Notes under the pieces: generated by a model
What the model was told of the DNA's origin: nothing
Databases searched by the model: none
What the model saw: the letters and a program-made list of their open reading frames with translations, nothing else
In this document: piece after piece, positions 51,645-60,724 of the stretch
How the letters are laid out: each line of letters starts with the position of its first letter
Position numbering within the stretch: the first letter of the stretch is position 1
Program-made: the position numbers and the translations under genes
Assembly (NCBI RefSeq): GCF_900120155.1
Contig: NZ_LT635549.1
Location: 682,001-746,000, forward strand
DNA length: 64,000 nucleotides
From: Clostridium sp. Marseille-P3244
Lineage (GTDB): Bacteria > Bacillota > Clostridia > Lachnospirales > Lachnospiraceae
Reading direction: 5' to 3'

Positions 51645-51676
51645 AGGACAGCGCCGGCTTAAACCGACGCTGTCCT
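51645..51676 (+). other. Hairpin between cotS-like gene and phosphoglucomutase gene
   Basis: A 9-bp perfect stem (AGGACAGCG with CGCTGTCCT) and a 14-nt loop, without a T-run. A TATAAT at 51638-51643 overlaps its base, so it could be a terminator for the gene upstream or lie in the leader of the one downstream. Confidence 0.5.
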
Positions 51677-51749
51677 CGTCTGATCCGGGTGAATGTCCGA
51701 AAGCGGGGATGTCCATTGAAAAGAAAATATTTTCAGGAGGTATTGATCT

Positions 51750-53480
51750 ATGGATTACAGAGAGAGGTATAAAGAGTGGGTGTCCGGATCTTACTTTGAT
51801 AAGGATACCAGAGCAGAGCTGGAAAGTATCAGTGATAATGAGAAAGAGATCAAGGAACGTTTTTATAAAGACCTGGAGTTTGGCACAGCGGGACTGAGAG
51901 GGATCATCGGCGCGGGGACCAACCGTATGAATATCTACACGGTCCGCAAGGCGACCCAGGGACTGGCTAATTACATCTTGAAAAATGATAAAGCGGCGCA
52001 AGGTGTGGCGATTGCGTATGACTCCCGTCATATGTCCCCGGAATTCGCGCGGGAAGCAGCATGCTGCCTGGCAGCCAACGGGATCAGAGCCTATGTGTTC
52101 GAGTCTCTGCGTCCCACGCCTGAATTGTCCTACGCGGTGAGAAAGCTGGGATGTATCGCCGGGATCAATATCACGGCCAGCCACAATCCGCCGGAATATA
52201 ACGGATACAAAGTATACTGGGAGGACGGCGCCCAGATCACTCCGCCCCACGATAAGGGGATCATGGATGAAGTCAATGCCCTGGAGGATTATACTACGTT
52301 GAAGAGCATGTCTGTGGAAGACGCGAAGATCGCCGGACTTTATGAAGTGATCGGAGCAGAAGTGGACGATGCCTATATCGCGGAACTGAAGAAACAGGTT
52401 CTTCACCAGGATGCCATTGACGCGGTTGGAAAAGAGCTTAAAATTGTATATACACCGCTGCATGGGACAGGCAATATTCCGGCCCGCCGGATTTTGAAGG
52501 AGCTGGGATTTGAGAATGTATATGTGGTGAAGGAGCAGGAGCTTCCGGACGGGGACTTCCCTACTGTATCCTATCCGAATCCGGAGGCGGAAGAGGCTTT
52601 TGACCTGGGCCTTAAGATGGCGAAAGAGCTGGACGCGGATATTGTTCTGGCCACAGATCCGGACGCGGACAGGCTTGGCGTACGTGTGAAGGATAAGGAC
52701 GGCGTATATCATACACTGACCGGCAATATGTCAGGATGCCTTCTGGCAGATTATGAGATCGGTCAGAGAAAAGCGCTTAAAGGACTGCCGGAAGACGGAT
52801 ATCTGATCAAGACCATTGTGACCTCCAATATGGCTGATGCCATCGCGGACTATTATCACGTGGGACTGATCGAGTGCCTGACCGGATTTAAGTATATCGG
52901 ACAGCAGATCCTTGGTTTTGAGACCACAGGCAAAGGTCAGTATCTGTTTGGGTTTGAGGAGAGCTACGGCTGCCTGATCGGGACATATGCGAGAGACAAG
53001 GACGCGATCGTGGCCACAATGGCGCTGTGTGAGGCGGCGGCGTACTACAGGACCAAAGGAATGACTCTCTGGGATGCCATGATCGATATGTATGAGCGTT
53101 ACGGCTATTACAAGGATGATATCCAGTCCATAACGCTGAAAGGGATTGAAGGACTGGCAAAGATCCAGGAGATCCTGGATACACTTCGGAAGAATCCGCC
53201 TTCTGAGATCGCGGGATATAAGGTACTCAAAGTGCGGGATTACCAGGCCGGCACGATCCGTGATATGGAATCAGGAGAGACCGTTCCCACAGGGCTTCCG
53301 GTATCCAATGTGCTCTATTATGATCTCCCGGACGGAGCATGGCTGTGCGTAAGGCCATCCGGAACAGAGCCTAAGGTTAAGTTCTATTATGGAGTAAAGG
53401 GGACCTCTCTTCCGGATGCGGATGAGAAGTCAGAGAGTCTTGGAAAAGAAGTCCTGGAAATGATAAACAAGATGATGTAA
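51750..53480 (+). CDS. Phospho-sugar mutase (phosphoglucomutase/phosphomannomutase)
   Basis: 576 residues, the size of PgcA-type alpha-phosphoglucomutases. Active-site phosphoserine in ITASHNPPEYNGYK, the Mg-binding loop ATDPDADRLGV, the sugar-binding loop GFEESYGCL and the phosphate-binding RPSGTEPKVKFY. It interconverts glucose 1-phosphate and glucose 6-phosphate for UDP-glucose and storage polysaccharide metabolism. AGGAGG lies upstream of the ATG. Confidence 0.95.
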   Translation: MDYRERYKEWVSGSYFDKDTRAELESISDNEKEIKERFYKDLEFGTAGLRGIIGAGTNRMNIYTVRKATQGLANYILKNDKAAQGVAIAYDSRHMSPEFAREAACCLAANGIRAYVFESLRPTPELSYAVRKLGCIAGINITASHNPPEYNGYKVYWEDGAQITPPHDKGIMDEVNALEDYTTLKSMSVEDAKIAGLYEVIGAEVDDAYIAELKKQVLHQDAIDAVGKELKIVYTPLHGTGNIPARRILKELGFENVYVVKEQELPDGDFPTVSYPNPEAEEAFDLGLKMAKELDADIVLATDPDADRLGVRVKDKDGVYHTLTGNMSGCLLADYEIGQRKALKGLPEDGYLIKTIVTSNMADAIADYYHVGLIECLTGFKYIGQQILGFETTGKGQYLFGFEESYGCLIGTYARDKDAIVATMALCEAAAYYRTKGMTLWDAMIDMYERYGYYKDDIQSITLKGIEGLAKIQEILDTLRKNPPSEIAGYKVLKVRDYQAGTIRDMESGETVPTGLPVSNVLYYDLPDGAWLCVRPSGTEPKVKFYYGVKGTSLPDADEKSESLGKEVLEMINKMM

Positions 53481-53495
53481 AAACAGCAAAAAATC

Positions 53496-53524
53496 TTGAC
53501 AAAGCCCGAGGAAACCGTTATAAC
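53496..53524 (+). promoter_or_regulatory. Strong promoter of the HU gene
   Basis: TTGACA (53496-53501), 17 bp, TATAAC (53519-53524). A near-consensus promoter as expected for an abundant protein; it leaves a leader of about 85 nt. Confidence 0.85.
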
Positions 53525-53616
53525 AGTACTTAAAGGCGGAAATGTGCGGACGGTCAGGCATTTTCCCCTTTATGAGAATAATTGTATGCAGGTACAATAA
53601 AGAGGAGGATTTACCT

Positions 53617-53889
53617 ATGAACAAAACAGAATTGATCGCGGCGATTGCGGAAAAAGCAGAGATTTCCAAAAAGGATTCTGAAAAAGCTTTAAAGGCTTTT
53701 ATTGACGTAGTGACAGATCAGCTTAAGAAAGATGACAAGGTTCAGCTTGTTGGATTCGGAACATTTGAAGTCAGCAAGAGAGCTGCAAGAGAAGGAAGAA
53801 ACCCGCAGACAGGCAAGACAATGAAGATCGCGGCTTGCAAGGCTCCGAAGTTTAAAGCAGGAAAAGCTTTAAAGGATGCCATCAACTAA
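53617..53889 (+). CDS. hup: HU-family DNA-binding protein
   Basis: 90 residues, the standard HU length. [20 protein letters not shown] is the usual start, [20 protein letters not shown] and NPQTGKTM form the beta arms with the Pro that intercalates into DNA. A nucleoid protein that bends and compacts DNA. AGGAGG ends eight bases before the ATG, and the gene has its own promoter and terminator. Confidence 0.97.
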   Translation: MNKTELIAAIAEKAEISKKDSEKALKAFIDVVTDQLKKDDKVQLVGFGTFEVSKRAAREGRNPQTGKTMKIAACKAPKFKAGKALKDAIN

Positions 53890-53925
53890 TCTTATTGCAA
53901 AAGAGATCAGATAAAAGAGCGGACA

Positions 53926-53961
53926 GGCACTTACGATGCAGAGACATTGTAAGTGCCTTTT
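53926..53961 (+). terminator. Terminator after hup
   Basis: A 13-bp stem (53926-53938 with 53945-53957, one G-U pair), 6-nt loop and TTTT. Confidence 0.85.
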
Positions 53962-53981
53962 CTTGAGAAAGGAAAGAACAG

Positions 53982-54221
53982 ATGCGTCTGGATAAATTTT
54001 TAAAGGTGTCAAGACTGATCAAGAGGCGGACTGTGGCAAATGAAGCCTGCGATGCCGGCCGCGTGACGGTCAACGGCCGGCCGGCCAAAGCGTCGGTGCA
54101 GGTAAAGCCTTCGGATGTGATTGAGATTCAGTTCGGAACAAGGAATGTAAAAGTGGAAGTGCTGAAACTGCAGGATACGACGAAAAAGGAAGATGCCGCG
54201 GAGCTGTTCCGGTATTTATAG
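53982..54221 (+). CDS. rqcP: S4-domain RNA-binding protein RqcP (YabO-like)
   Basis: 79 residues, essentially one S4 domain (MRLDKFLKVSRLIKRRTVAN, then GRVTVNGRPAKASVQVKPSD). In B. subtilis RqcP/YabO works with RqcH in adding Ala tails to stalled nascent chains on the 50S subunit; Hsp15 is the related E. coli protein. Its position next to yabP-yabQ-divIC matches the conserved Firmicute order, which supports the call. Confidence 0.92.
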   Translation: MRLDKFLKVSRLIKRRTVANEACDAGRVTVNGRPAKASVQVKPSDVIEIQFGTRNVKVEVLKLQDTTKKEDAAELFRYL

Positions 54222-54275
54222 TCATAAAAGGAAACAACCTCTCATATATTTAAAAGCAGAGTGGGAGGGAGTACT

Positions 54276-54560
54276 ATGGAAGAACAGCGGATCGCAAAAA
54301 CGCATAAACTCGTAGTGAACAACAGGAAAACAAGCATGGTAACAGGTGTGCTGGACGTCCTTTCCTTTGACTTAAATGAGATCCTCCTGGAGACAGAGCA
54401 GGGGATGCTCATGGTAAAGGGGACGGATCTGCACGTCAACCGCCTGAGCGTGGAGAAGGGAGAGGTAGACTTGTCCGGGAATATCGACAGCATCGCCTAT
54501 TCCAGTGTTTCTCAGGCAGGAAAACAGGGAGAAAATTTCCTGTCAAAACTTTTTAAATAG
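54276..54560 (+). CDS. yabP: Sporulation protein YabP
   Basis: 94 residues from ATG at 54276 (GGAGGGAG upstream). The YabP/YqfC pattern is HKLVVNNRKTSMVTGVLDVL, SFDLNEILLET and then KGTDLHVNRL. Needed for spore formation in B. subtilis, made under a mother-cell sigma factor; the molecular role is not settled. Confidence 0.93.
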   Translation: MEEQRIAKTHKLVVNNRKTSMVTGVLDVLSFDLNEILLETEQGMLMVKGTDLHVNRLSVEKGEVDLSGNIDSIAYSSVSQAGKQGENFLSKLFK

Positions 54561-54568
54561 AGGCGGCT

Positions 54569-54901
54569 ATGATACTTGGGATCGGTGTGGAAGCCGGGGT
54601 CTTTCTGTATGCGGGACTTACCGGGATGACGGTTTGGTTTTTCTATGGGATACTTATCTGCCTGAGAAAGATCATTCCCCATACTTCTCTTTTTGTGGGC
54701 GTGGAAGATTTTCTGTTCTGGATCGGGACCAGCATTTATATTTTTCGGAAAATGTATGACACCACATATGGCAGTATCCGCTGGTTTTTTGTGCTGGGAG
54801 TCGTGTGCGGAGGCGCCATGGGATGGCTTTTGTGGCGCACCGCAAAAGGAATTTGCGGCAGGATGAAGAAAAGGCTTGAAAAGTACAGAAAAAACAGATA
54901 A
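54569..54901 (+). CDS. yabQ: Sporulation protein YabQ
   Basis: 110 residues, with three or four hydrophobic helices and a basic C-terminal tail. It lies 8 bp after yabP. The family is a short membrane protein localised to the forespore membrane and needed for the spore cortex. The order yabP-yabQ-divIC is conserved in Bacilli and Clostridia. Confidence 0.88.
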   Translation: MILGIGVEAGVFLYAGLTGMTVWFFYGILICLRKIIPHTSLFVGVEDFLFWIGTSIYIFRKMYDTTYGSIRWFFVLGVVCGGAMGWLLWRTAKGICGRMKKRLEKYRKNR

Positions 54902-54953
54902 AATATGAGAAATAGGGAGTGTTAATACAGTTTCATAAGCGGGTGAGTATTTG

Positions 54954-55292
54954 ATGAATAAGGAAAGGCGGCCGGAGGCTTCCCGGCAGCAGAGAAGGAA
55001 GAAGGCTTCCAGGCTCCGGCGTTATAAAAGGAGCATCCTGATGATCTGTATGGTCCTTGTATTTCTTTCAGGAGTTCTTGCGGTGAGTTCTCTAAAGCTT
55101 CAGGCAAAGAACGCGCAGTACAAGGCTCAGGAGGAAGAACTGCAGGCTCAGATCAAGGAAGAGGAGAAGCGTTCAGAAGAAGTAAAAGAATATGAGGAAT
55201 ATGTAAAGACGGATGATTACATCAAGGAGACCGCGGAACAGAAGCTTGGACTTGTGGATCCGAATGAGATCATCTTTAAGCCGTCCAGATAA
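54954..55292 (+). CDS. divIC: Septum formation initiator protein (DivIC/FtsL-like)
   Basis: 112 residues. A basic N-terminal cytoplasmic tail is followed by one transmembrane helix (about residues 29-50) and a coiled coil (QAKNAQYKAQEEELQAQIKE), then a short conserved tail DDYIKETAEQKLGLVDPNEI, typical of DivIC. It joins the divisome with FtsL and DivIB. A TTG one codon earlier is an alternative start; ATG at 54954 is used. Confidence 0.9.
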   Translation: MNKERRPEASRQQRRKKASRLRRYKRSILMICMVLVFLSGVLAVSSLKLQAKNAQYKAQEEELQAQIKEEEKRSEEVKEYEEYVKTDDYIKETAEQKLGLVDPNEIIFKPSR

Positions 55293-55342
55293 CGGGCGCT
55301 GGGATAAAAGAATAAGAATAGCAAAGATATTTACCAATGAAG

Positions 55343-55371
55343 ACTCCGGGAGAAAGACTCCCGGAGTTTTT
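55343..55371 (+). terminator. Terminator between divIC and spoIIE-like gene
   Basis: A 10-bp perfect GC-rich stem (55343-55352 with 55358-55367), 5-nt loop and five T. It separates the phosphatase gene from the upstream operon. Confidence 0.92.
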
Positions 55372-55413
55372 GCTGCTGACAGGGCGGCTATCATGGCGAA
55401 GGGAGACATAAAT

Positions 55414-56811
55414 ATGGACGGGGGACAGGCATTGCACGGGAGTCCTTATGTAGAACAGATAGAAAAATTCGCTCATTCATTAAAGCAGCTTTCCCAGACA
55501 TTTCTGGGGCTTGAGGAAAAAAGACAGTCTTTTTCTACAGAAGAGATTGAGGAGATGTTTGCCAGAGTCAGAGAAAGAGTGTGTGGGAAATGTGAGAAAT
55601 GCGGATGGTGCTGGGGCGAAAACTTCGTCCACACCTATCAGATGGGATATGAAGTACTCTCCGCCGTAGATCAGTATGGAAACGAGCTCAACACGGAAAC
55701 CAAGAGAAAATTGATGCAGAGATGCATAATGGCACCCAGGTTCCTGCGGGAGATGCTCGCAGGTTTTCATGATGCCAGGCAGAATATTATATGGGTAAAC
55801 CGTATGGCCAGGAGCAGAGAGAGCTGTGCCATTCAGATGGACACATTCGCGGACATGATACAGACCACAGCAAAAGAACTGGAGAACAGTATATTTACAG
55901 ATGACCGGCTGGAGAAAAAAATCATGGCGGCGCTGAAAAAGAAAGGGATCCGCGTGTTGTATACCCATTTTTTCATGAACGGAGAAGGCAAATACGAGAT
56001 TCATGTGACAGCCCGGAGCATGAGAAAACAGAAAGTACCCGTCCGGGAGGTGGTAAAAGCAGTCTCGGAATGTGCGGGCCGGAAGTTTATCCTGCCCGGC
56101 GGAAGTATCCAGATGATCGGGCCCAGTTATATGACGGTCATATGCCAGGAAGGTCCGTCCTACTACACGATGCAGGGAACCGCCCGGATCGGGAAGGGCT
56201 GTTCTCATATATCGGGAGATAATTTTTCACTCATGGAAATACCGGGCGGAAGACAGGCAGTGGCCCTTTCAGACGGAATGGGTTCCGGAGAGGAGGCATG
56301 CCGGGAGAGTACTCTCGTGATCGAACTTCTGGAAGAACTTCTAAGTGCGGGGTTCCCGGAGAAGACGGCGATCCAGATGATCAATACGACTCTTGTCATG
56401 GGCCGTGAGGAAATCCACTATTCTACGGTAGATATGACAGTATTCGATCTGTATACAGGAGAGTGCGAGATCATTAAGGCGGGGGCGTCCTCCACGTTTA
56501 TAAAGAAAAAGGACAGCGTGGAACATTTAAGCTCCACCAGTCTTCCCATCGGAGTGACCAGCCATATGGAGCTGGATTCAGTGAAACGTGCTCTGGAGGA
56601 CGGTGATTTTGTCATTATGGTCACAGATGGTGTTCTGGACGCGCTTCCGGTCGGAGAGCAGGATATCCTGCTGGAGACGATCATACAGGGAAGCACCATA
56701 TCGAATCCCCGGGAAATGGCACATCACGTACTTGAGCAGGTACTGGCCTGGACAGGGAAAGAGCCCGCAGATGATATGACTGTGCTGGCCATCGGCATAT
56801 GGGAGGAATGA
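55414..56811 (+). CDS. spoIIE: SpoIIE-like PP2C phosphatase without transmembrane domain
   Basis: 465 residues. The central region has a tight Cys cluster, CGKCEKCGWC (about residues 53-62), and the C-terminal PP2C phosphatase domain has ALSDGMGSGEEA, FDLYTGECEIIKAGASS, VTDGVLDA and DDMTVLAIGI, with metal-binding Asp residues. B. subtilis SpoIIE (about 830 residues) has ten N-terminal membrane helices, all absent here, and a terminator lies immediately upstream. ATG at 55414 follows AAGGGAG. It should dephosphorylate SpoIIAA to activate sigma-F, but anchoring to the septum would need another means. Confidence 0.88.
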   Translation: MDGGQALHGSPYVEQIEKFAHSLKQLSQTFLGLEEKRQSFSTEEIEEMFARVRERVCGKCEKCGWCWGENFVHTYQMGYEVLSAVDQYGNELNTETKRKLMQRCIMAPRFLREMLAGFHDARQNIIWVNRMARSRESCAIQMDTFADMIQTTAKELENSIFTDDRLEKKIMAALKKKGIRVLYTHFFMNGEGKYEIHVTARSMRKQKVPVREVVKAVSECAGRKFILPGGSIQMIGPSYMTVICQEGPSYYTMQGTARIGKGCSHISGDNFSLMEIPGGRQAVALSDGMGSGEEACRESTLVIELLEELLSAGFPEKTAIQMINTTLVMGREEIHYSTVDMTVFDLYTGECEIIKAGASSTFIKKKDSVEHLSSTSLPIGVTSHMELDSVKRALEDGDFVIMVTDGVLDALPVGEQDILLETIIQGSTISNPREMAHHVLEQVLAWTGKEPADDMTVLAIGIWEE

Positions 56812-56860
56812 TCTGGCTTACGCTCTTTACTTTTATGAGTGGATTGGTTATAGTTTACAT

Positions 56861-58369
56861 ATGATGAAAGAGGTGGAAACAGAGAAGAAGATAGAGGCAT
56901 TCATAAAAAGACACGGCATGATCGAAAAGGGTGATGTAGTGGTCACAGGCGTATCGGGCGGAGCAGATTCGGTATGCCTGCTTTTTGTGCTCTTCGCGCT
57001 GCAAAAGAAGATGGGGTTTCAGATTCTGGTATGCCATGTCAATCACGGGCTGCGGGGCGCCGCCGCAGACAGGGATGAGGAGTATGTGAAAAAACTGTGC
57101 CGGCACCTCAACGTTCCGTGCCGTATATTTCATAAAAATGTGGAATTAATTGCCGGAAAATGGAAACAATCTCTTGAGGAAGCTGGGCGCGCCGTGCGCA
57201 GGGAGGCTTTCGAGACTGTATGTCAGGAGAACGGCGGGACGAAGATCGCGACGGCCCATCACAGGGATGACAACGCGGAGACCGTTCTCCTGAATCTTGC
57301 CAGAGGTACGGGACTGAAAGGTCTGTGCGGAATCCATCCGGTCCGGGGGAAATGGATCCGACCGCTTCTGGCACTCTCCCGACAGCAGATTGAGGAGTAC
57401 CTGGACAGAAAAAAGATCAGCTGGCAGGAGGATGCCACAAACGGAGAAGATGATTATACGAGAAACCGGATCCGGCACAACGTGATCCCGGTGCTGGAGG
57501 AACAGATCAATTCCTGTTCAGTTCAGCACATAGATGAGCTGTCACGGCAGGCGCAGGAGATCTGGGAATATCTTGAGTATGGGACAGAACAGGCATGGGA
57601 GCGCTGCGTGACTGTAAAGTCAGATCCGGAAGAAATCACGGGTGCCAAAGCGACCCCGGCACTTGAGATAGCCGCTCTTTCTTTCCGGCAGGAGATGCCG
57701 GCTGTTCGGAAGCAGCTGTTGAGAAAATGCCTTGCCTTTGTGAAAGGCGGGGAAAAGGATATCGCGGCTGTGAACATCGCGGATTTGATGCTGCTCTTTG
57801 ACCGGCAGACCGGCAGAAGACTGGACCTGCCGGGAGAGATCAGAGCAGAGCGGACCGGAAACGGTGTCCGGCTGGGAAAAAGGATACTGGAAACAGTCTC
57901 CCGGACACCGGAAGAGACCTTGCTGAACATTCCGGGGGTGACGCAGATCCCTGGGACAGATCTAAGGATTATCTGCAGTTTTGTGGAAGGAGCAGATATT
58001 TCTCGGGCAAAAGAGATGCCACAAAAAAGCTACACGAAATGGCTTGATTATGATATAATAAAATACACTGTTTCCGTCAGGACAAGGCAGAGCGGTGACT
58101 ATTTTGTCATGGATACGGAAGGGAACCGGCAGAAGCTGAAGTCCTATTTTGTCAATGAAAAGATACCCCGCAGTGAGCGGGATAAGATGCTTTTAATTGC
58201 TGACGGGCATCATATCATCTGGATCCCGGGCAGGAGGATGAGCCGGGCATATCAGATCGGAAGCGGGACAAAGAGAGTTCTTGAGATAAAGATATTGGAT
58301 GAAAGAAAAACGGAGGATAAGGAAAATGTCAGAGACAATCAGGGTGCTGATCCCGGAGGAGAAAGTTGA
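56861..58369 (+). CDS. tilS: tRNA(Ile)-lysidine synthase
   Basis: 502 residues. The PP-loop SGGADSVCLL near residue 33 binds ATP; HVNHGLRG, AHHRDDNAETVLLN and RNRIRHNVIPVL are TilS signatures, and a C-terminal substrate-binding domain is present (SYFVNEKIPRSERD). It converts C34 of tRNA-Ile(CAU) to lysidine, allowing AUA decoding. Order tilS-hpt-ftsH is conserved in Firmicutes. Its 3' end overlaps hpt by 44 bp. Confidence 0.96.
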   Translation: MMKEVETEKKIEAFIKRHGMIEKGDVVVTGVSGGADSVCLLFVLFALQKKMGFQILVCHVNHGLRGAAADRDEEYVKKLCRHLNVPCRIFHKNVELIAGKWKQSLEEAGRAVRREAFETVCQENGGTKIATAHHRDDNAETVLLNLARGTGLKGLCGIHPVRGKWIRPLLALSRQQIEEYLDRKKISWQEDATNGEDDYTRNRIRHNVIPVLEEQINSCSVQHIDELSRQAQEIWEYLEYGTEQAWERCVTVKSDPEEITGAKATPALEIAALSFRQEMPAVRKQLLRKCLAFVKGGEKDIAAVNIADLMLLFDRQTGRRLDLPGEIRAERTGNGVRLGKRILETVSRTPEETLLNIPGVTQIPGTDLRIICSFVEGADISRAKEMPQKSYTKWLDYDIIKYTVSVRTRQSGDYFVMDTEGNRQKLKSYFVNEKIPRSERDKMLLIADGHHIIWIPGRRMSRAYQIGSGTKRVLEIKILDERKTEDKENVRDNQGADPGGES

Positions 58370-58853
58370 TAAAAGGATCAGGGAACTGGGGCGTATCATC
58401 AGTGAAGATTACGCCGGGAAACAGATCCATCTAATCTGCGTATTAAAAGGAGGAGTCTTCTTTATGTGCGAACTGGCGAAGCGGATCAGCTGCCCGGTGA
58501 CTATGGATTTTATGTGTGTCGGCAGCTACGGCGACGGGACCGCTTCCAGCGGAGTTGTCCGCATCGCCAAGGATCTGGATGAGTCTATCGAGAATAAGGA
58601 AGTATTGATCGTTGAAGATATCATTGATTCAGGGAATACTTTGTACTATCTTATTGATGTGCTGAAGAAGAGAAATCCCGCCAGCATCCGGCTGTGTACG
58701 CTGCTGGATAAACCGGAGCGCAGAGTGAAAGACGTGAAGGTGGATTACTGTGGTTTTGAGATTCCGGATGAATTTGTTGTGGGATACGGACTTGACTATG
58801 CGCAGAAATATAGAAATCTTCCCTATATCGGAGTAGTGGAAGGGCTGGAATAA
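58326..58853 (+). CDS. hpt: Hypoxanthine phosphoribosyltransferase
   Basis: 175 residues, usual length. The PRPP-binding motif is [14 protein letters not shown], the flexible loop region [10 protein letters not shown], and [18 protein letters not shown] closes the base site. It salvages hypoxanthine and guanine to IMP and GMP. ATG at 58326 has GGAGGA upstream and lies inside tilS; the overlap couples their translation. Confidence 0.96.
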   Translation: MSETIRVLIPEEKVDKRIRELGRIISEDYAGKQIHLICVLKGGVFFMCELAKRISCPVTMDFMCVGSYGDGTASSGVVRIAKDLDESIENKEVLIVEDIIDSGNTLYYLIDVLKKRNPASIRLCTLLDKPERRVKDVKVDYCGFEIPDEFVVGYGLDYAQKYRNLPYIGVVEGLE

Positions 58854-58878
58854 GACTGAGACAGGAGGAACAGAAAAT

Positions 58879-60720
58879 TTGGACAACAACAGAAAATACA
58901 GAGGCCTGAATGGTTCCGCGATTCTGATGTTCATCGTGATCGTGGTAGCCGCGCTTTGGATGGCCAGCCGGCTGCAGGTACACCGGCAGGAAATGAGTTA
59001 TACAGATTTTGTCTCTGAGGTAGAGAGTGGAAATGTAACGGAGGTCTATATTGACCTGAACAGTGCCGTGCCCACGGGTACGGTCTCCTTTATGCTGAAG
59101 GATGAGCAGACCGCGAGATCGACCAATGTCTCTGACGTGGAAGAGGTAAAGGATCTGCTGGATGAGCATGATATCAACTATGGAATGTCCGCCATTCCTG
59201 AGGAATCCATGCTTACATCTATCCTGCTTCCGCTGCTGATCACGCTGGGCGGAATCTTCCTGATCTTTTATCTGATGAACCGCCAGGGCGGAGGGGCCAA
59301 TGCCAAGGCAATGAATTTCGGGAAAAGCCGCGCCAGGATGACCGGACAAGATGAGATGAAGGTAACATTTGCTGATGTGGCAGGTCTGAAGGAAGAAAAG
59401 GAAGAGCTGGAAGAGATCGTAGATTTCCTGCGGGCCCCGAAGAAATACGTACAGGTTGGCGCAAGGATCCCCAAAGGAGTCCTTCTGGAGGGACCTCCGG
59501 GAACCGGTAAGACTCTCCTTGCCAAAGCTGTGGCAGGGGAGGCCGGAGTGCCGTTTTTCAGCATTTCCGGTTCAGATTTTGTGGAAATGTTTGTCGGTGT
59601 GGGCGCCTCCCGTGTCCGGGATCTGTTTCAGGACGCGAAGAAGAATGCTCCCTGCATCGTGTTCATTGACGAGATCGATGCTGTCGCAAGGCGCAGAGGA
59701 AGCGGTCTTGGAGGCGGGCACGACGAGAGAGAACAGACGCTGAACCAGCTGCTGGTAGAGATGGACGGATTTGGAGTCAATGAAGGAATCATCGTCATGG
59801 CGGCCACAAACCGGAAAGACATCCTTGATCCCGCTATTTTAAGGCCAGGCAGATTTGACCGCAATGTGGTAGTAGGGCGCCCGGATGTAGGCGGAAGAGA
59901 GGAGATCCTTCGGGTACACGCGAAGAATAAACCGCTGGGAGATGACGTAGACTTAAGGCAGATCGCGCAGACGACCTCCGGTTTTACCGGGGCAGATCTG
60001 GAGAATCTGCTTAATGAGGCTGCGATCCTGGCGGCAAAGGGCAATCGTATCTATATACAACAGCAGGATATCCGGCACGCTTTTGTGAAAGTAGGGATCG
60101 GCGCGGAGAAGAAGAGCCGTATTGTATCCGAGAAAGAGCGTCGGATCACGGCTTATCATGAGTCGGGGCATGCCATTCTTTTTCATGTGCTTCCGGATGT
60201 GGGACCAGTGTACAGTGTTTCCATCATCCCCACAGGCGGGGCAGGAGGCTATACGATGCCGCTGCCCGAAAAAGACGAGATGTTTAATACAAAGGGCCAT
60301 ATGCTTCAGGAAATTACAGTGGCTTTGGGAGGACGCGTGGCAGAAGAAGAGATTTTCGACGACATTACGACCGGCGCGTCCCAGGATATCAAGCAGGCTA
60401 CAGCTATCGCCAAGTCCATGATCACGAAATTCGGCATGTCTGAGAAGCTGGGGCTGATCAACTATGACAATGACAGCGACGAGGTATTCATCGGCCGTGA
60501 TTTCGGGCACACATCCCGGGGGTACGGTGAGAAAGTGGCGGGCACTATTGATGAAGAAGTCAAGAGGATCATTGATGAGTGCTATGTGAAAGCGCGGGCT
60601 ATCATCCAGGAACATCATGATGTTCTGGATAAATGCGCAGCGCTGCTCCTTGAGAAGGAAAAGATAACGAGGGACGAGTTTGAAGCATTATTTGGGGACA
60701 GCGGGGTAGAGGAGGCCTGA
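58879..60720 (+). CDS. ftsH: ATP-dependent zinc metalloprotease FtsH
   Basis: 613 residues from a TTG with AGGAGGA upstream. Two membrane helices (about residues 13-30 and 115-135) flank an extracytoplasmic domain. AAA+ domain with Walker A GPPGTGKT near residue 205, Walker [10 protein letters not shown], second region of homology [10 protein letters not shown], and peptidase zinc site HESGH at 427. It degrades misfolded and regulatory membrane or cytosolic proteins as a hexamer. Confidence 0.97.
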   Translation: MDNNRKYRGLNGSAILMFIVIVVAALWMASRLQVHRQEMSYTDFVSEVESGNVTEVYIDLNSAVPTGTVSFMLKDEQTARSTNVSDVEEVKDLLDEHDINYGMSAIPEESMLTSILLPLLITLGGIFLIFYLMNRQGGGANAKAMNFGKSRARMTGQDEMKVTFADVAGLKEEKEELEEIVDFLRAPKKYVQVGARIPKGVLLEGPPGTGKTLLAKAVAGEAGVPFFSISGSDFVEMFVGVGASRVRDLFQDAKKNAPCIVFIDEIDAVARRRGSGLGGGHDEREQTLNQLLVEMDGFGVNEGIIVMAATNRKDILDPAILRPGRFDRNVVVGRPDVGGREEILRVHAKNKPLGDDVDLRQIAQTTSGFTGADLENLLNEAAILAAKGNRIYIQQQDIRHAFVKVGIGAEKKSRIVSEKERRITAYHESGHAILFHVLPDVGPVYSVSIIPTGGAGGYTMPLPEKDEMFNTKGHMLQEITVALGGRVAEEEIFDDITTGASQDIKQATAIAKSMITKFGMSEKLGLINYDNDSDEVFIGRDFGHTSRGYGEKVAGTIDEEVKRIIDECYVKARAIIQEHHDVLDKCAALLLEKEKITRDEFEALFGDSGVEEA

Positions 60721-60724
60721 CAAT

